Source of the DNA: DATMER01 sp963741305
GTDB taxonomy: Bacteria; Acidobacteriota; Thermoanaerobaculia; Multivoradales; UBA5704
Length of the DNA: 64,000 bases
Assembly: GCA_963741305.1 (NCBI GenBank)
Contig: CAVUHL010000003.1
Coordinates: 7,564,001 to 7,628,000 of the forward strand
Direction: 5' to 3'
The first letter of the stretch is position 1. Every line of letters begins with the position of its first letter. Positions 1 to 6,388 of this stretch are shown here, in pieces. Below the pieces are notes generated by a model that searched no databases, was not told the origin of the DNA, and saw only the letters and a list, made by a program, of their open reading frames with translations. The position numbers were made by a program, and so were the translations under genes.

Positions 1-63
1 CGCTGCGCTGAGCTACCGCTCCTCGATCGAAATCAGCTATCCTTGAGCAGCTACCTTGCTGCC

Positions 64-1428
64 ATGGAAGACAATCGCGACCCTCGGGACGAGAAGGTGA
101 CGCTTGGCCAGACGGCCAAGGCCCTCCGCCGCTCGAAGAAGCTTTCGCAAGACGAGATTGCGAAGGAGCTTGGGGTTCGCCGTGACCGTGTTTCGGCTAT
201 CGAGAGCGGGGCGGCGGCCACTCTCGAGCTGGTTCAAGAGCTCGCGAAGCGGATCGGCTACGGCACGCTCCACGTGGTCAAGACGATGCACCTGTTCGAG
301 TTCCTGAACGAAGAGCGGCGCAGGCCGTTCGACCCCCTGGGGCCCACGCCTGAACAGGAGATCGCCCTCTACGAGGCCTGCCGAGCGCTGAGCGCCGAAC
401 TCGAGGCGGTGTACCGTGGCCGTATCCGGCGCGAGAAGCTCGCATGCATTCTGGAGACTGCGAAAAGTCAGTGGAAGCAGCTCAATCGCTTGGCGCCGTC
501 TCGGAGGCAGGCCGAGATCCGCAGAGACTGCGACTTCCACAACTGGGGGTTCTGCCTCCTTCTCTGCAACGAAAGCGTGCGCCAAGCGACTGATGACCCG
601 AAGACGGCCATCCATGTCGGCCAGCTCGCGATCGTCGTCGCCCGTTGCTGCGCCGATCTCCCGTGGGCCGATCGCCTTGTGGCCTACGCTCTTGCTCATC
701 TCGCGAACGCCTACCGCGTCTTGGGCAAGCACTTCGAAGCCGACAGGCTCTTCGCCCAAGCCCACCGTCTCTGGAACTCACTTGGCGCAGCCGCGGCCGA
801 CCCGGGAGTGCTCGACCCCGGTCGAATTCATCATCTGGAGGCCGCTCTCCGCAAGGATCAGCGCAAGCTGCCCGAGGCACTGGCTCTGCTTGAGCGAGCC
901 TTCCCAATCAGCAGGGTTCCCGGGCGAATCCTTGTCAGCAGATCGCTTGTCCTCAGCTTGATGGGCTCTTACGAGGAGGCAATCGCGACTCTCCGACGCG
1001 CCGACACGCTCCTCGAAGACCGTGAGCCCAGAGATGAGTTGCTCCTCAATCTCAATACAGGCGTAAATCTCTGTCACCTCAAGAGATTCGATGAGGCGGC
1101 CGTGTTTGCGGCCGCTGCCTTGAGAATCGCAGAGGCCTCAGGAAATCGGATCGACGTCCTGCGCAGCTGCTGGTTGCGAGCCCGCGTGCTTACCGGCCAG
1201 GGAGACCGCCTGCTCGCCCTGAGCATCTACCGGAATCTCCTGGATGAGTTCACCGATCTCAACATGGAGTACGACCTTGCTCTCGTCACTCTCGAGTTCG
1301 GCGATCTCCTTCTTTCTCTCGGTCGCACCAGGGAGTGTCAGTCCCTCACGGCTGGGCTCCCTGAGTATTTCGAGGCGAAGGGGATCTATCAGGAGGCCTT
1401 GGCCGCGCGCAAAGTTCGGCCCCGGTGA
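64..1428 (+). CDS. XRE-family HTH protein with TPR-like C-terminal region
   Basis: Probably a cytoplasmic transcription regulator of 454 residues. An XRE/Cro helix-turn-helix lies at about residues 12-65 (LSQDEIAKELGVRRDRVSAI, then ESGAAATLELVQELAKRIG). The rest is alpha-helical with TPR-like pairs (for example HFEADRLFAQAHRLWNSLGA and FDEAAVFAAAALRIAEASGN). ATG 64 is preferred; an in-frame TTG at 43 would add seven residues. Its stop overlaps the GTG of the next HTH gene (GTGA), suggesting co-transcription. The HTH-plus-TPR layout recalls RNPP/Rgg-type regulators, but no ligand can be inferred. The target is unknown. Confidence 0.8.
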   Translation: MEDNRDPRDEKVTLGQTAKALRRSKKLSQDEIAKELGVRRDRVSAIESGAAATLELVQELAKRIGYGTLHVVKTMHLFEFLNEERRRPFDPLGPTPEQEIALYEACRALSAELEAVYRGRIRREKLACILETAKSQWKQLNRLAPSRRQAEIRRDCDFHNWGFCLLLCNESVRQATDDPKTAIHVGQLAIVVARCCADLPWADRLVAYALAHLANAYRVLGKHFEADRLFAQAHRLWNSLGAAAADPGVLDPGRIHHLEAALRKDQRKLPEALALLERAFPISRVPGRILVSRSLVLSLMGSYEEAIATLRRADTLLEDREPRDELLLNLNTGVNLCHLKRFDEAAVFAAAALRIAEASGNRIDVLRSCWLRARVLTGQGDRLLALSIYRNLLDEFTDLNMEYDLALVTLEFGDLLLSLGRTRECQSLTAGLPEYFEAKGIYQEALAARKVRPR

Positions 1429-2075
1429 GCGTCATGGCAGCTACTCCTCAAAGAGAGGCTCCGCCGCGAACTTCCATGGACGGCGCGGGTCTCCCGCAAA
1501 ACGATCTCGGCCCCACGGCGCTGCTCGTCAAGCTCGTGCGGAAGATCCTCCTCGACCTCACGCAGGACGAGCTTTCGGCTCGAAGCGGCGTCAACGCGGA
1601 CCTCATCTCCCGCTACGAGAACGGCGCCATCCGGCAGCCAACCCCCAGGAACCTCGACCGGCTTCTGAGCGCGGCCGACGCCCTGGACCTCAAGGAGCCC
1701 CTTCTCTTCGCAGCCGATCACCTCAGCACCCTCCTGAGCCCACCGCCGCCGAGCCCCGCGCCGGCCGGTGACGATCCGCTGCGCATCCGGGATCTCGTTC
1801 AACAGACCTCCCGGCGCCAGTACCTCACCCAGACGCAAACCGATTCACGCTTCTTGACTGGAGAGTATAGCCCTCCAGTCCGGAGGGATTTGTTGCCAGC
1901 GCGCTTCTGCCCCGTTTTCTTCGGACGGTCGTTCTCGGCTGCAACCTCGGCGAGCTGTCGCGCCGTACCGGCATTCACCGGGACGTGCTCTCCCGCTATG
2001 AAACCGGCCGTGTCCGGCAGCCGAGCCCGGCCAACCTGGACCGCCTGCTCGCCGAGGCGCAGGTGCTTCATTTGA
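1425..2075 (+). CDS. XRE-family HTH protein, C-terminal part probably out of frame
   Basis: The N-terminal ~110 residues form a clear XRE HTH (LTQDELSARSGVNADLISRY, then ENGAIRQPTPRNLDRLLSAA). The GTG at 1425 overlaps the stop of the previous gene; ATG 1434 is an alternative. After about residue 125 (near 1800) the sequence becomes low-complexity and Ser/Arg/Pro rich, and from about 1871 another frame encodes a second HTH paralogous to this one. The C-terminal ~80 residues are therefore probably a frameshift artefact, and the true protein may have ended near 1870 or been a double-HTH protein. Function is unknown beyond likely DNA binding. Confidence 0.55.
   Translation: MSVMAATPQREAPPRTSMDGAGLPQNDLGPTALLVKLVRKILLDLTQDELSARSGVNADLISRYENGAIRQPTPRNLDRLLSAADALDLKEPLLFAADHLSTLLSPPPPSPAPAGDDPLRIRDLVQQTSRRQYLTQTQTDSRFLTGEYSPPVRRDLLPARFCPVFFGRSFSAATSASCRAVPAFTGTCSPAMKPAVSGSRARPTWTACSPRRRCFI
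1856..1880. repeat. Perfect 8-bp inverted repeat between the two HTH domains
   Basis: GACTGGAG, a 9-nt loop, then CTCCAGTC. It sits at the junction where the first HTH reading frame degenerates and the second HTH frame opens. No T-tract follows, so it is not a convincing terminator. It may be the scar of a small insertion or a regulatory hairpin. Confidence 0.5.
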
Positions 2076-2299
2076 AGGAACCCCTTCTCCGGGCCATGTA
2101 TGACCTCTCCGGCATTCTTTCCCGCCATCCCCGGCCCGAGAGCGCAGGCGAAACCACGCTCCTCACCCCGGGGGAAGCCGATTCCCTCGTCGTCTTCGCC
2201 GCCGGCCTGATGCAGAGCACCTCGGTACGCCTCGGATTAGAGGACGACAAGTTCTCTTCTCAGATGCCGGAAGGCCGCTTCGATTTTCTAGAAGAGTAA
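1871..2299 (+). pseudogene. Second XRE HTH paralogue without a usable start codon
   Basis: An open frame from the stop at 1868-1870 to 2299 encodes a second HTH (LGELSRRTGIHRDVLSRY, then ETGRVRQPSPANLDRLLAEA) that aligns residue by residue with the preceding gene, including the shared LKEPLL motif. No ATG, GTG or TTG precedes the HTH in this frame; the first is GTG 1985, in the middle of the recognition helix. The simplest reading is a tandem duplication whose copies once formed one protein or two genes, now separated by a frameshift or a lost start. A sequencing error is an alternative. Confidence 0.55.
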
Positions 2300-2308
2300 C
2301 ACAGGGCC

Positions 2309-2461
2309 AGTTGATCCCATCCCCTCTCTCCCCTGCCCTCTCCCCCGTCTGCGCGGGGAAGAGGGAGCCACCACCCATCCCTCTTTCTTCGTAAGTCTCC
2401 CCCTCTCCCGGGGCGGGAGTGCTTGGGTGGACCGGGAGAGGGGGCCGGGGGGTGAGGGCCC
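2309..2461. repeat. GC-rich dispersed repeat (G/C-tract family), 2309-2461
   Basis: Composed of C-tract and G-tract blocks. The stretch starting TTGATCCCATCCCCTCTC recurs in inverse orientation near 30048-30107, and the block GGGAGAGGGGGCCGGGGGGT recurs at about 26811-26833. CCCCCTCTCCCGG and CCGGGAGAGGGGG can fold back on each other. It fills most of the gap between the broken HTH gene and the next small gene. Confidence 0.7.
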
Positions 2462-2580
2462 TCCGGCAAAATCCGTCGCCATCGTCGTACATGTTCCGCC
2501 ATCCGGGACAGAGGCCCTCCCCAACCCGGGCGCGGGCCGCTACCTTGTGCGTACATGCTGGCCAACCAAGGAGACCTGGA

Positions 2581-2835
2581 ATGCCGACCACGCCACCATC
2601 AGCCGGACGGGAAGCGCGACTCGATGCGGTGGAAGACCTCCGGCGGGCCCTCAATGCCCTCGGAGAGGTGGATGTCACCCTCACGCTGCGCGCCGAACAG
2701 CTCCCGGACGAGCAATCCCGCGGAATCCTGGAATGCATCCTCCGCGATCACCTCGGCAAAGCCATCGACGAGCTCAAGCAGCTTGCCAGACGTCTGGCCG
2801 CGCCCCGGCCTCCACGCCGCCGCGCCAGGAGATGA
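2581..2835 (+). CDS. Hypothetical protein, 84 residues
   Basis: Starts at ATG 2581, preceded by AAGGAG about 6 nt upstream. The middle is amphipathic helical (VEDLRRALNALGEVDVTLTL, then a second helix around DHLGKAIDELKQLARRL), and the C-terminus is a basic Pro/Arg tail (PRPPRRRARR) that could contact nucleic acid. Its stop overlaps the start of the next HTH gene by ATGA, so the two are probably co-translated. No family is recognised. Confidence 0.6.
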   Translation: MPTTPPSAGREARLDAVEDLRRALNALGEVDVTLTLRAEQLPDEQSRGILECILRDHLGKAIDELKQLARRLAAPRPPRRRARR

Positions 2836-3185
2836 ACGCATTGGACATTCGGAACAGCACTCTTGAATCCGCCGTCGTCGAAGCCCTGAGGCAACGCTTC
2901 GCCGACGCCCGCATTTCCCAGCGCGAAGCCGAGCGCATGCTCGGCCTCGGCCATGGGATCGTAGGCAACATCCTGCGCGGACGGACAGCTTTGAGAATCC
3001 AGCATCTCGAGCTTCTCGGTCCGCTCCTAGGCTTCACTCCGGAGGAAATCCTGAGCGAAGCCCGTGGCGCTTCCCAGATCCCGGACGACCTCTTTGCCCG
3101 CCGCGTCGCTTCCCATGTTGTCGACGAGCTGCTCCAACGCTCTGCTACCGTCGACAGTTCCGTACTCGCCCCCCTCAATTCGTAG
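2832..3185 (+). CDS. Small HTH protein, XRE-like
   Basis: 117 residues. The start is ATG 2832, overlapping the previous stop. Residues ~18-70 look like an XRE-type HTH (ARISQREAERMLGLGHGIVG, then NILRGRTALRIQHLELLGPLLGF split over two helices), and the C-terminal part is helical (DDLFARRVASHVVDELLQRS). It is probably a small transcription regulator acting with the 84-residue protein encoded just upstream; the closest conceptual parallel is the two-gene HTH modules common in accessory islands. A strong terminator follows immediately at 3196. Confidence 0.65.
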   Translation: MNALDIRNSTLESAVVEALRQRFADARISQREAERMLGLGHGIVGNILRGRTALRIQHLELLGPLLGFTPEEILSEARGASQIPDDLFARRVASHVVDELLQRSATVDSSVLAPLNS

Positions 3186-3195
3186 TTGAACCGCT

Positions 3196-3233
3196 CGCCA
3201 GTGGAGCTGAAATGGCTCCACTGGCGCATTTTT
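3196..3233 (+). terminator. Rho-independent terminator
   Basis: A perfect 12-bp stem (CGCCAGTGGAGC / GCTCCACTGGCG) with a 7-nt loop, followed by CATTTTTG. It lies 10 nt after the small HTH gene and should end that operon. Confidence 0.9.
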
Positions 3234-3286
3234 GTTGTTGTTGCTCTGGGTTTAACGATTATCCCTACAAAGTTAGTGAAAAGGGC

Positions 3287-3316
3287 TAGACAGTTTTCGG
3301 GAAGTCTGCGTATACT
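3287..3316 (+). promoter_or_regulatory. Candidate sigma70 promoter
   Basis: TAGACA at 3287-3292 and TATACT at 3311-3316 with an 18-bp spacer. It lies downstream of the terminator and about 130 nt upstream of the gene at 3445, in AT-richer sequence than the surroundings. Confidence 0.55.
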
Positions 3317-3444
3317 CTCCATATCAGCAAGACGTTCTGGATCAGGATCATCGAAGTTGGCATCAGGGTGGTCGAGCCGTGCGGTCCTGCTGTGTTGGTC
3401 CTCTTCCGGGTCATTCCGGCCTGGAAGCTTCGAAAGGAGCGTGC

Positions 3445-3786
3445 ATGGAGCAAATGACGAAGCCGCAGTTGACGGCGATCGGCGAGGGTCTGGTGAATGT
3501 GAACCTGAAGCCGGAGCGGGTGCAGCTTCTTCTTGCCGGGCTGCCCGGCTGGAAGCTGCGGGGGGATGGGGGCGGGCTCGAGAGCGAGCGCCGGTTCACC
3601 AATCCTGGTGCGGCGAGCTCGTTCGCGGCCATGGCCTGCCGGCTTGCGGCCTTGCGCGGCCAGCCGGTGAAGGTCGATCTCTCGGGTGCGAAGGTCGTCG
3701 TCAAGCTGCAGGGCCTTCCCGCGCGCGGCTGCGCGGGCGGGCTCACGGGTCCTGTGTTCACTCTCGCCGGTCTGATCGGCGCCTAG
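3445..3786 (+). CDS. Pterin-4a-carbinolamine dehydratase-like protein lacking the catalytic histidines
   Basis: 113 residues from ATG 3445 with AAAGGAG 5 nt upstream. The layout fits the PCD/DCoH fold: LLLAGLPGWKL near residues 28-38, the helix SFAAMACRLAALRGQP at about 57-72, then strands VKVDL and AKVVVKL, and a C-terminal GGLTGPVFTLAGLIG that matches the family's GLTxxDFxLAxxI ending. Active PCDs have a conserved HHP motif before the second strand; here it reads RGQP. The enzyme activity is therefore probably lost, and a structural or regulatory role (as in DCoH) is possible. The assignment rests on pattern matching by eye. Confidence 0.55.
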   Translation: MEQMTKPQLTAIGEGLVNVNLKPERVQLLLAGLPGWKLRGDGGGLESERRFTNPGAASSFAAMACRLAALRGQPVKVDLSGAKVVVKLQGLPARGCAGGLTGPVFTLAGLIGA

Positions 3787-3798
3787 AAAGGAGGAAAC

Positions 3799-3885
3799 GT
3801 GAAGTCGGCCGGAGCTGAAAAGGAAAAGCCGTCCGAAGGCCTGGTAACCGCGGACGGCTGCTCCAGCGACCGGTCAGTCGCCTAG
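3799..3885 (+). CDS. Small ORF of 28 residues with a strong ribosome binding site
   Basis: A GTG at 3799 is preceded by AAAGGAGGAAAC, one of the best Shine-Dalgarno sequences in the window, only 12 nt after the PCD-like gene. The peptide begins MKSAGAEKEKPSEGLV and ends CSSDRSVA: charged, with one Cys and no membrane segment. A strong hairpin follows at 3908, before the next gene. It could be a small protein, a leader peptide, or a signalling peptide for a nearby XRE-TPR regulator; the last is speculation. Confidence 0.45.
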   Translation: MKSAGAEKEKPSEGLVTADGCSSDRSVA

Positions 3886-3907
3886 GAGTATCGGCAGTAT
3901 AACCCTT

Positions 3908-3929
3908 CGGGGGCGCGAAAGCGCCCCCG
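3908..3929. terminator. GC-rich hairpin with GAAA loop
   Basis: CGGGGGCGC-GAAA-GCGCCCCCG, a perfect 9-bp stem closed by a GNRA tetraloop, followed by GTTT only. It lies between the 28-residue ORF and the gene at 3948, 18 nt from the latter's start. Without a long T-tract it may be an attenuator or a processing/stability hairpin instead of a full terminator. Confidence 0.5.
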
Positions 3930-3947
3930 GTTTCCAAAAGGAGCGAT

Positions 3948-4313
3948 ATGGAACAACCCACGTCGCAGGCGGATCACATGAGGTTGTGGCAGCAGCGGTT
4001 GCTGGCTCTGGAGGCGAACGGCAACGATCTCGGGCACTTGGAGTCCGGGCGCGTGAAGCTCCAGGGCGTCGAGAGCCGGGCGCAACTCGCCTTCCGGTCG
4101 CAGTCTGCCGCTACGGCCGCGAAGCAGGAGGCCAGCAAGGAGGTGGAGATCTTGATTGGCGAGGGCCGGTTGGTGATGGCCTTCCTCAACGCCGGTCTCC
4201 GGGACCACTACGGAAAGGACAGCGAGAAGCTTGCCGAGTTCAACATCCCGCCGTTCCGTGGCCGTCGCAAGCCCGTTGCGCCGCCTCCGCCCCCGCCTGA
4301 AGACGCTCGCTAG
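3948..4313 (+). CDS. Hypothetical protein, 121 residues
   Basis: ATG 3948 follows AAAAGGAG. The protein is mostly helical (MRLWQQRLLALEANGNDLG, then SAATAAKQEASKEVEILIGE), with a Pro-rich tail (PVAPPPPPPEDAR). It has no signal peptide or membrane segment. It shares the opening residues MEQ with the PCD-like gene upstream, but no wider similarity is visible. It probably belongs to the same transcription unit, since only a hairpin separates them, and a terminator follows at 4323. No family is recognised. Confidence 0.6.
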   Translation: MEQPTSQADHMRLWQQRLLALEANGNDLGHLESGRVKLQGVESRAQLAFRSQSAATAAKQEASKEVEILIGEGRLVMAFLNAGLRDHYGKDSEKLAEFNIPPFRGRRKPVAPPPPPPEDAR

Positions 4314-4322
4314 TTGACCTTC

Positions 4323-4358
4323 GGAGGGGGCGCGCTGAGGCTCGCCCCTTCCCTTTTT
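4323..4358 (+). terminator. Rho-independent terminator
   Basis: GGAGGGGGCG pairs with CGCCCCTTCC (one G-T pair) across a 10-nt loop, followed by CTTTTT. It ends the 3445-4313 unit. Confidence 0.75.
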
Positions 4359-4363
4359 CCGTT

Positions 4364-4510
4364 TCATCCCACATCGATCTCCTTTACCGCGACGGTCACG
4401 GCCTTCGGACTGTTGCCGGACAACTTCAGGGCTCCCGGATAATCGACGGAGCGACCCGCAAGCTCGTTTGCCAGCTCCTCGAGTCGTTTCGGCGTCTCGG
4501 CGAAACCCAT
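4364..4510 (-). CDS. Possible short hypothetical protein or gene remnant
   Basis: 48 residues from ATG 4510: MGFAETPKRLEELANELAGR, then VDYPGALKLSGNSPKAV and an ending KEIDVG. The part after residue 9 has ordinary protein composition, while the 5' end runs into the 20/21-bp repeat array. It may be a small gene, or the 3' part of a gene whose start has been overrun by the array. Confidence 0.25.
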   Translation of the reverse strand: MGFAETPKRLEELANELAGRSVDYPGALKLSGNSPKAVTVAVKEIDVG

Positions 4511-5007
4511 TGCCGCGCGAAAATGGGTTTTGGGGGGGCGGCGAAAGCCATCGGCGCGTTCCCGTAAGCCATCGGCGCCCGGCAATGAGTTTTGGGGAAG
4601 CGGCCATGGGTTTTGCCGAGACGCCGAAACGCTTCGGCGGTGTCCGATGAGTTGTGGCGGGGCGCCGATGAGTTTTGCGCGGCGCCAATGGGTTGCGGAG
4701 AGACGCCAATGAGTTTTGGCGAGCGCCGATGGACATTGGAGAGCCGCCGATAGCTATCGGGTGCCGGCTATGGATATTGGCGAGCTGGCCATGAGTATTG
4801 CGAGCCGCCGATGGGTCTTGGCGAGCCGCCGATACGTTGAGCCGAGCCGCCGATGAGTTTTGGCGGCCGCCTATGAGCCATGGGGAGTCGCCAATGGACT
4901 TCGGCGAGTGGCAATGGGTTTGGAAGAGTCGCCGATAGCTTGAGGCGAGCCGCCGAAACGCTAAGTCAGCCGGCAATGGACTTTGGCGAGCGGCCAATCG
5001 CTTACGA
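4487..5007. repeat. Array A: degenerate repeats with a 20-21 bp period
   Basis: About 24 units in tandem, spacing alternating between 20 and 21 bp, consensus near CGCCGATGAGTTTTGGCGAG. Many units are small palindromes (GCCAA...TTGGC; CCGATAGCTATCGG is perfect). No two units need be identical. The array lies between convergent genes, and nothing else is visible in this ~500-bp gap. Frames on either strand are broken by the mixed 20/21 spacing, so it is not coding. Confidence 0.85.
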
Positions 5008-5048
5008 CTAAGGGCAAATGACGCTGAAGGTGCAAGAGCTTCTGCCTC

Positions 5049-6008
5049 TCACTCCCAGCCTGGAAGCGGGTAGGGGCGTGTCAAGCGAGTGTCGGTCTTC
5101 CTGAATTCCACGGCGAATCTCTGGACTGTCTCAGGCTTCAAGCTGCCTCGTTCCACTGCCTTGCGGAACAGCCTGAGGGTTGACCGGGAGACCTCCGTCA
5201 GCTTCTTGCTCTGCGCCAACGGCTCCATCTCTCGGGCGATCTCCTCAACCTTGGAGAGCTTGTCCTGGCAAATCAGAACCGCCGCTGCGTCGAGCATGGC
5301 GCTGGCGGCTTCAAAGAAATGACGGGCGGCAAGATGCTCGGCCCGCACAAGCTCGAGGATTTCCAAAGCGTCAGCCCATTTGCCGAGCCCGGCGGAGATA
5401 CGCCCTTCCAGCCAGGAGAGCTCCAGCCGCTCGGCAGCGTTCCCCTCATCGGCCGCGAGCCCTCGGGCCTCAGCCAGCAGAGCGTCAGCCTCGTCAAACC
5501 GATCCGCGTGACAGAGGAAGTAGAGCTGATCCAGGCGCAAGCGCAACCAGAGCGATGGCTCTCTTTCACAAAGGCCAAAGCAAAGCTCAGCTTGTTGCAG
5601 GGCTTCCAGGGCTCGGACTTCCCTGCCCAGTTCGCCGAGGACAGCCGCCCTGGTGAGAAGAAGGCGTCCGGTGCACTCCGGGCTCAGGTCAGGCGTCAAT
5701 GCTTCCTCGAGTACCCTCAGCGCGTCCCGAAAGAGCTTCTGGTCGATTTTCAAAGCCGCCTCGACCTGGCGCATGTGGGTCCAGACCTCGCTCTCAGTGG
5801 GTAGGCGCCAGGGTGCACGGAACCGCGCCAGCGCGTAATGTGCCTGGCTGCTGACGTCCTCCGTCAGCTTTGAAGGATTGGCCTCGTACTCCCGGATGGT
5901 TTGCTCGGGCAGTTCGGCTTTTCGCGCCAGTTCGGCCTCGCTCCAGCCGCGCTTGACGCGCTTGCCCTTCAGGTGAGAAACGAGAGTCGTTGCCGTCTTA
6001 TAGTCCAT
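5049..6008 (-). CDS. HTH protein with TPR-like C-terminal region
   Basis: 319 residues. The N-terminal HTH (RGWSEAELARKAELPEQTIR, residues ~19-40) is of XRE type. The rest is repeated helix pairs with TPR-like motifs (FRDALRVLEEALTPDLSPEC; RFDEADALLAEARGLAADEG; KWADALEILELVRAEHLAAR). Its plan matches the gene at 64-1428, so the island has two HTH-TPR regulators of different sequence. Its 3' end faces array A. The ligand and target genes are unknown. Confidence 0.75.
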   Translation of the reverse strand: MDYKTATTLVSHLKGKRVKRGWSEAELARKAELPEQTIREYEANPSKLTEDVSSQAHYALARFRAPWRLPTESEVWTHMRQVEAALKIDQKLFRDALRVLEEALTPDLSPECTGRLLLTRAAVLGELGREVRALEALQQAELCFGLCEREPSLWLRLRLDQLYFLCHADRFDEADALLAEARGLAADEGNAAERLELSWLEGRISAGLGKWADALEILELVRAEHLAARHFFEAASAMLDAAAVLICQDKLSKVEEIAREMEPLAQSKKLTEVSRSTLRLFRKAVERGSLKPETVQRFAVEFRKTDTRLTRPYPLPGWE

Positions 6009-6152
6009 GGTTCAAAGGGCCTCACTTTGCCAGCCACCGTGGCTCGTTCATCAGGGTCCATTCTAGCGGTTCCAGGTGTGGGCGAGGCTCCAATGAGTTT
6101 CGGGATGCGTTGATCGGTTACGATATTCACAAAGACGGGAGGGTGCCGAGGA

Positions 6153-6388
6153 ATGCCGAGCAGCCGCGAGGACATGGAGAAGCGCCGCCTGAGGATCGTG
6201 AAGATCCTGAAAGGCGACGAGCCGGTCAGCCAACAGAAGGAAATTGCCGAGAAGCTGCGGGAGATGGGGATTCCGGCCACGCAGTCGAGCGTGAGCCGCG
6301 ACCTGGCGGAAATCGGTGCCTTCCGCATCAACGATCGGTGGGTCCTGACCGGCATGGACGAGGGCGGCGTGTTCGAGAAGGCCGCTAA
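6153..6388 (+). pseudogene. argR: ArgR-family regulator, 5' part, interrupted by IS1380
   Basis: The N-terminal winged-helix of an arginine-repressor family protein: RIVKILKGDEPVSQQKEIAE, then MGIPATQSSVSRDLAEIGAF, matching the ArgR consensus (VTQATVSRDL.ELG). The frame is intact to codon 78, where an IS1380-family element begins at 6389; read-through would add a short nonsense tail to 6422. The gene resumes at 8126. ATG 6153 and ATG 6174 are both possible starts. Joined with the 3' part it gives a 164-residue protein, close to the usual 150-156. Confidence 0.9.

Noticed and set aside
3197..3240. Inverted repeat near 3196 considered as an IS end
   Set aside because: A 12-bp perfect stem followed by a T-tract just after a stop codon is a normal terminator.
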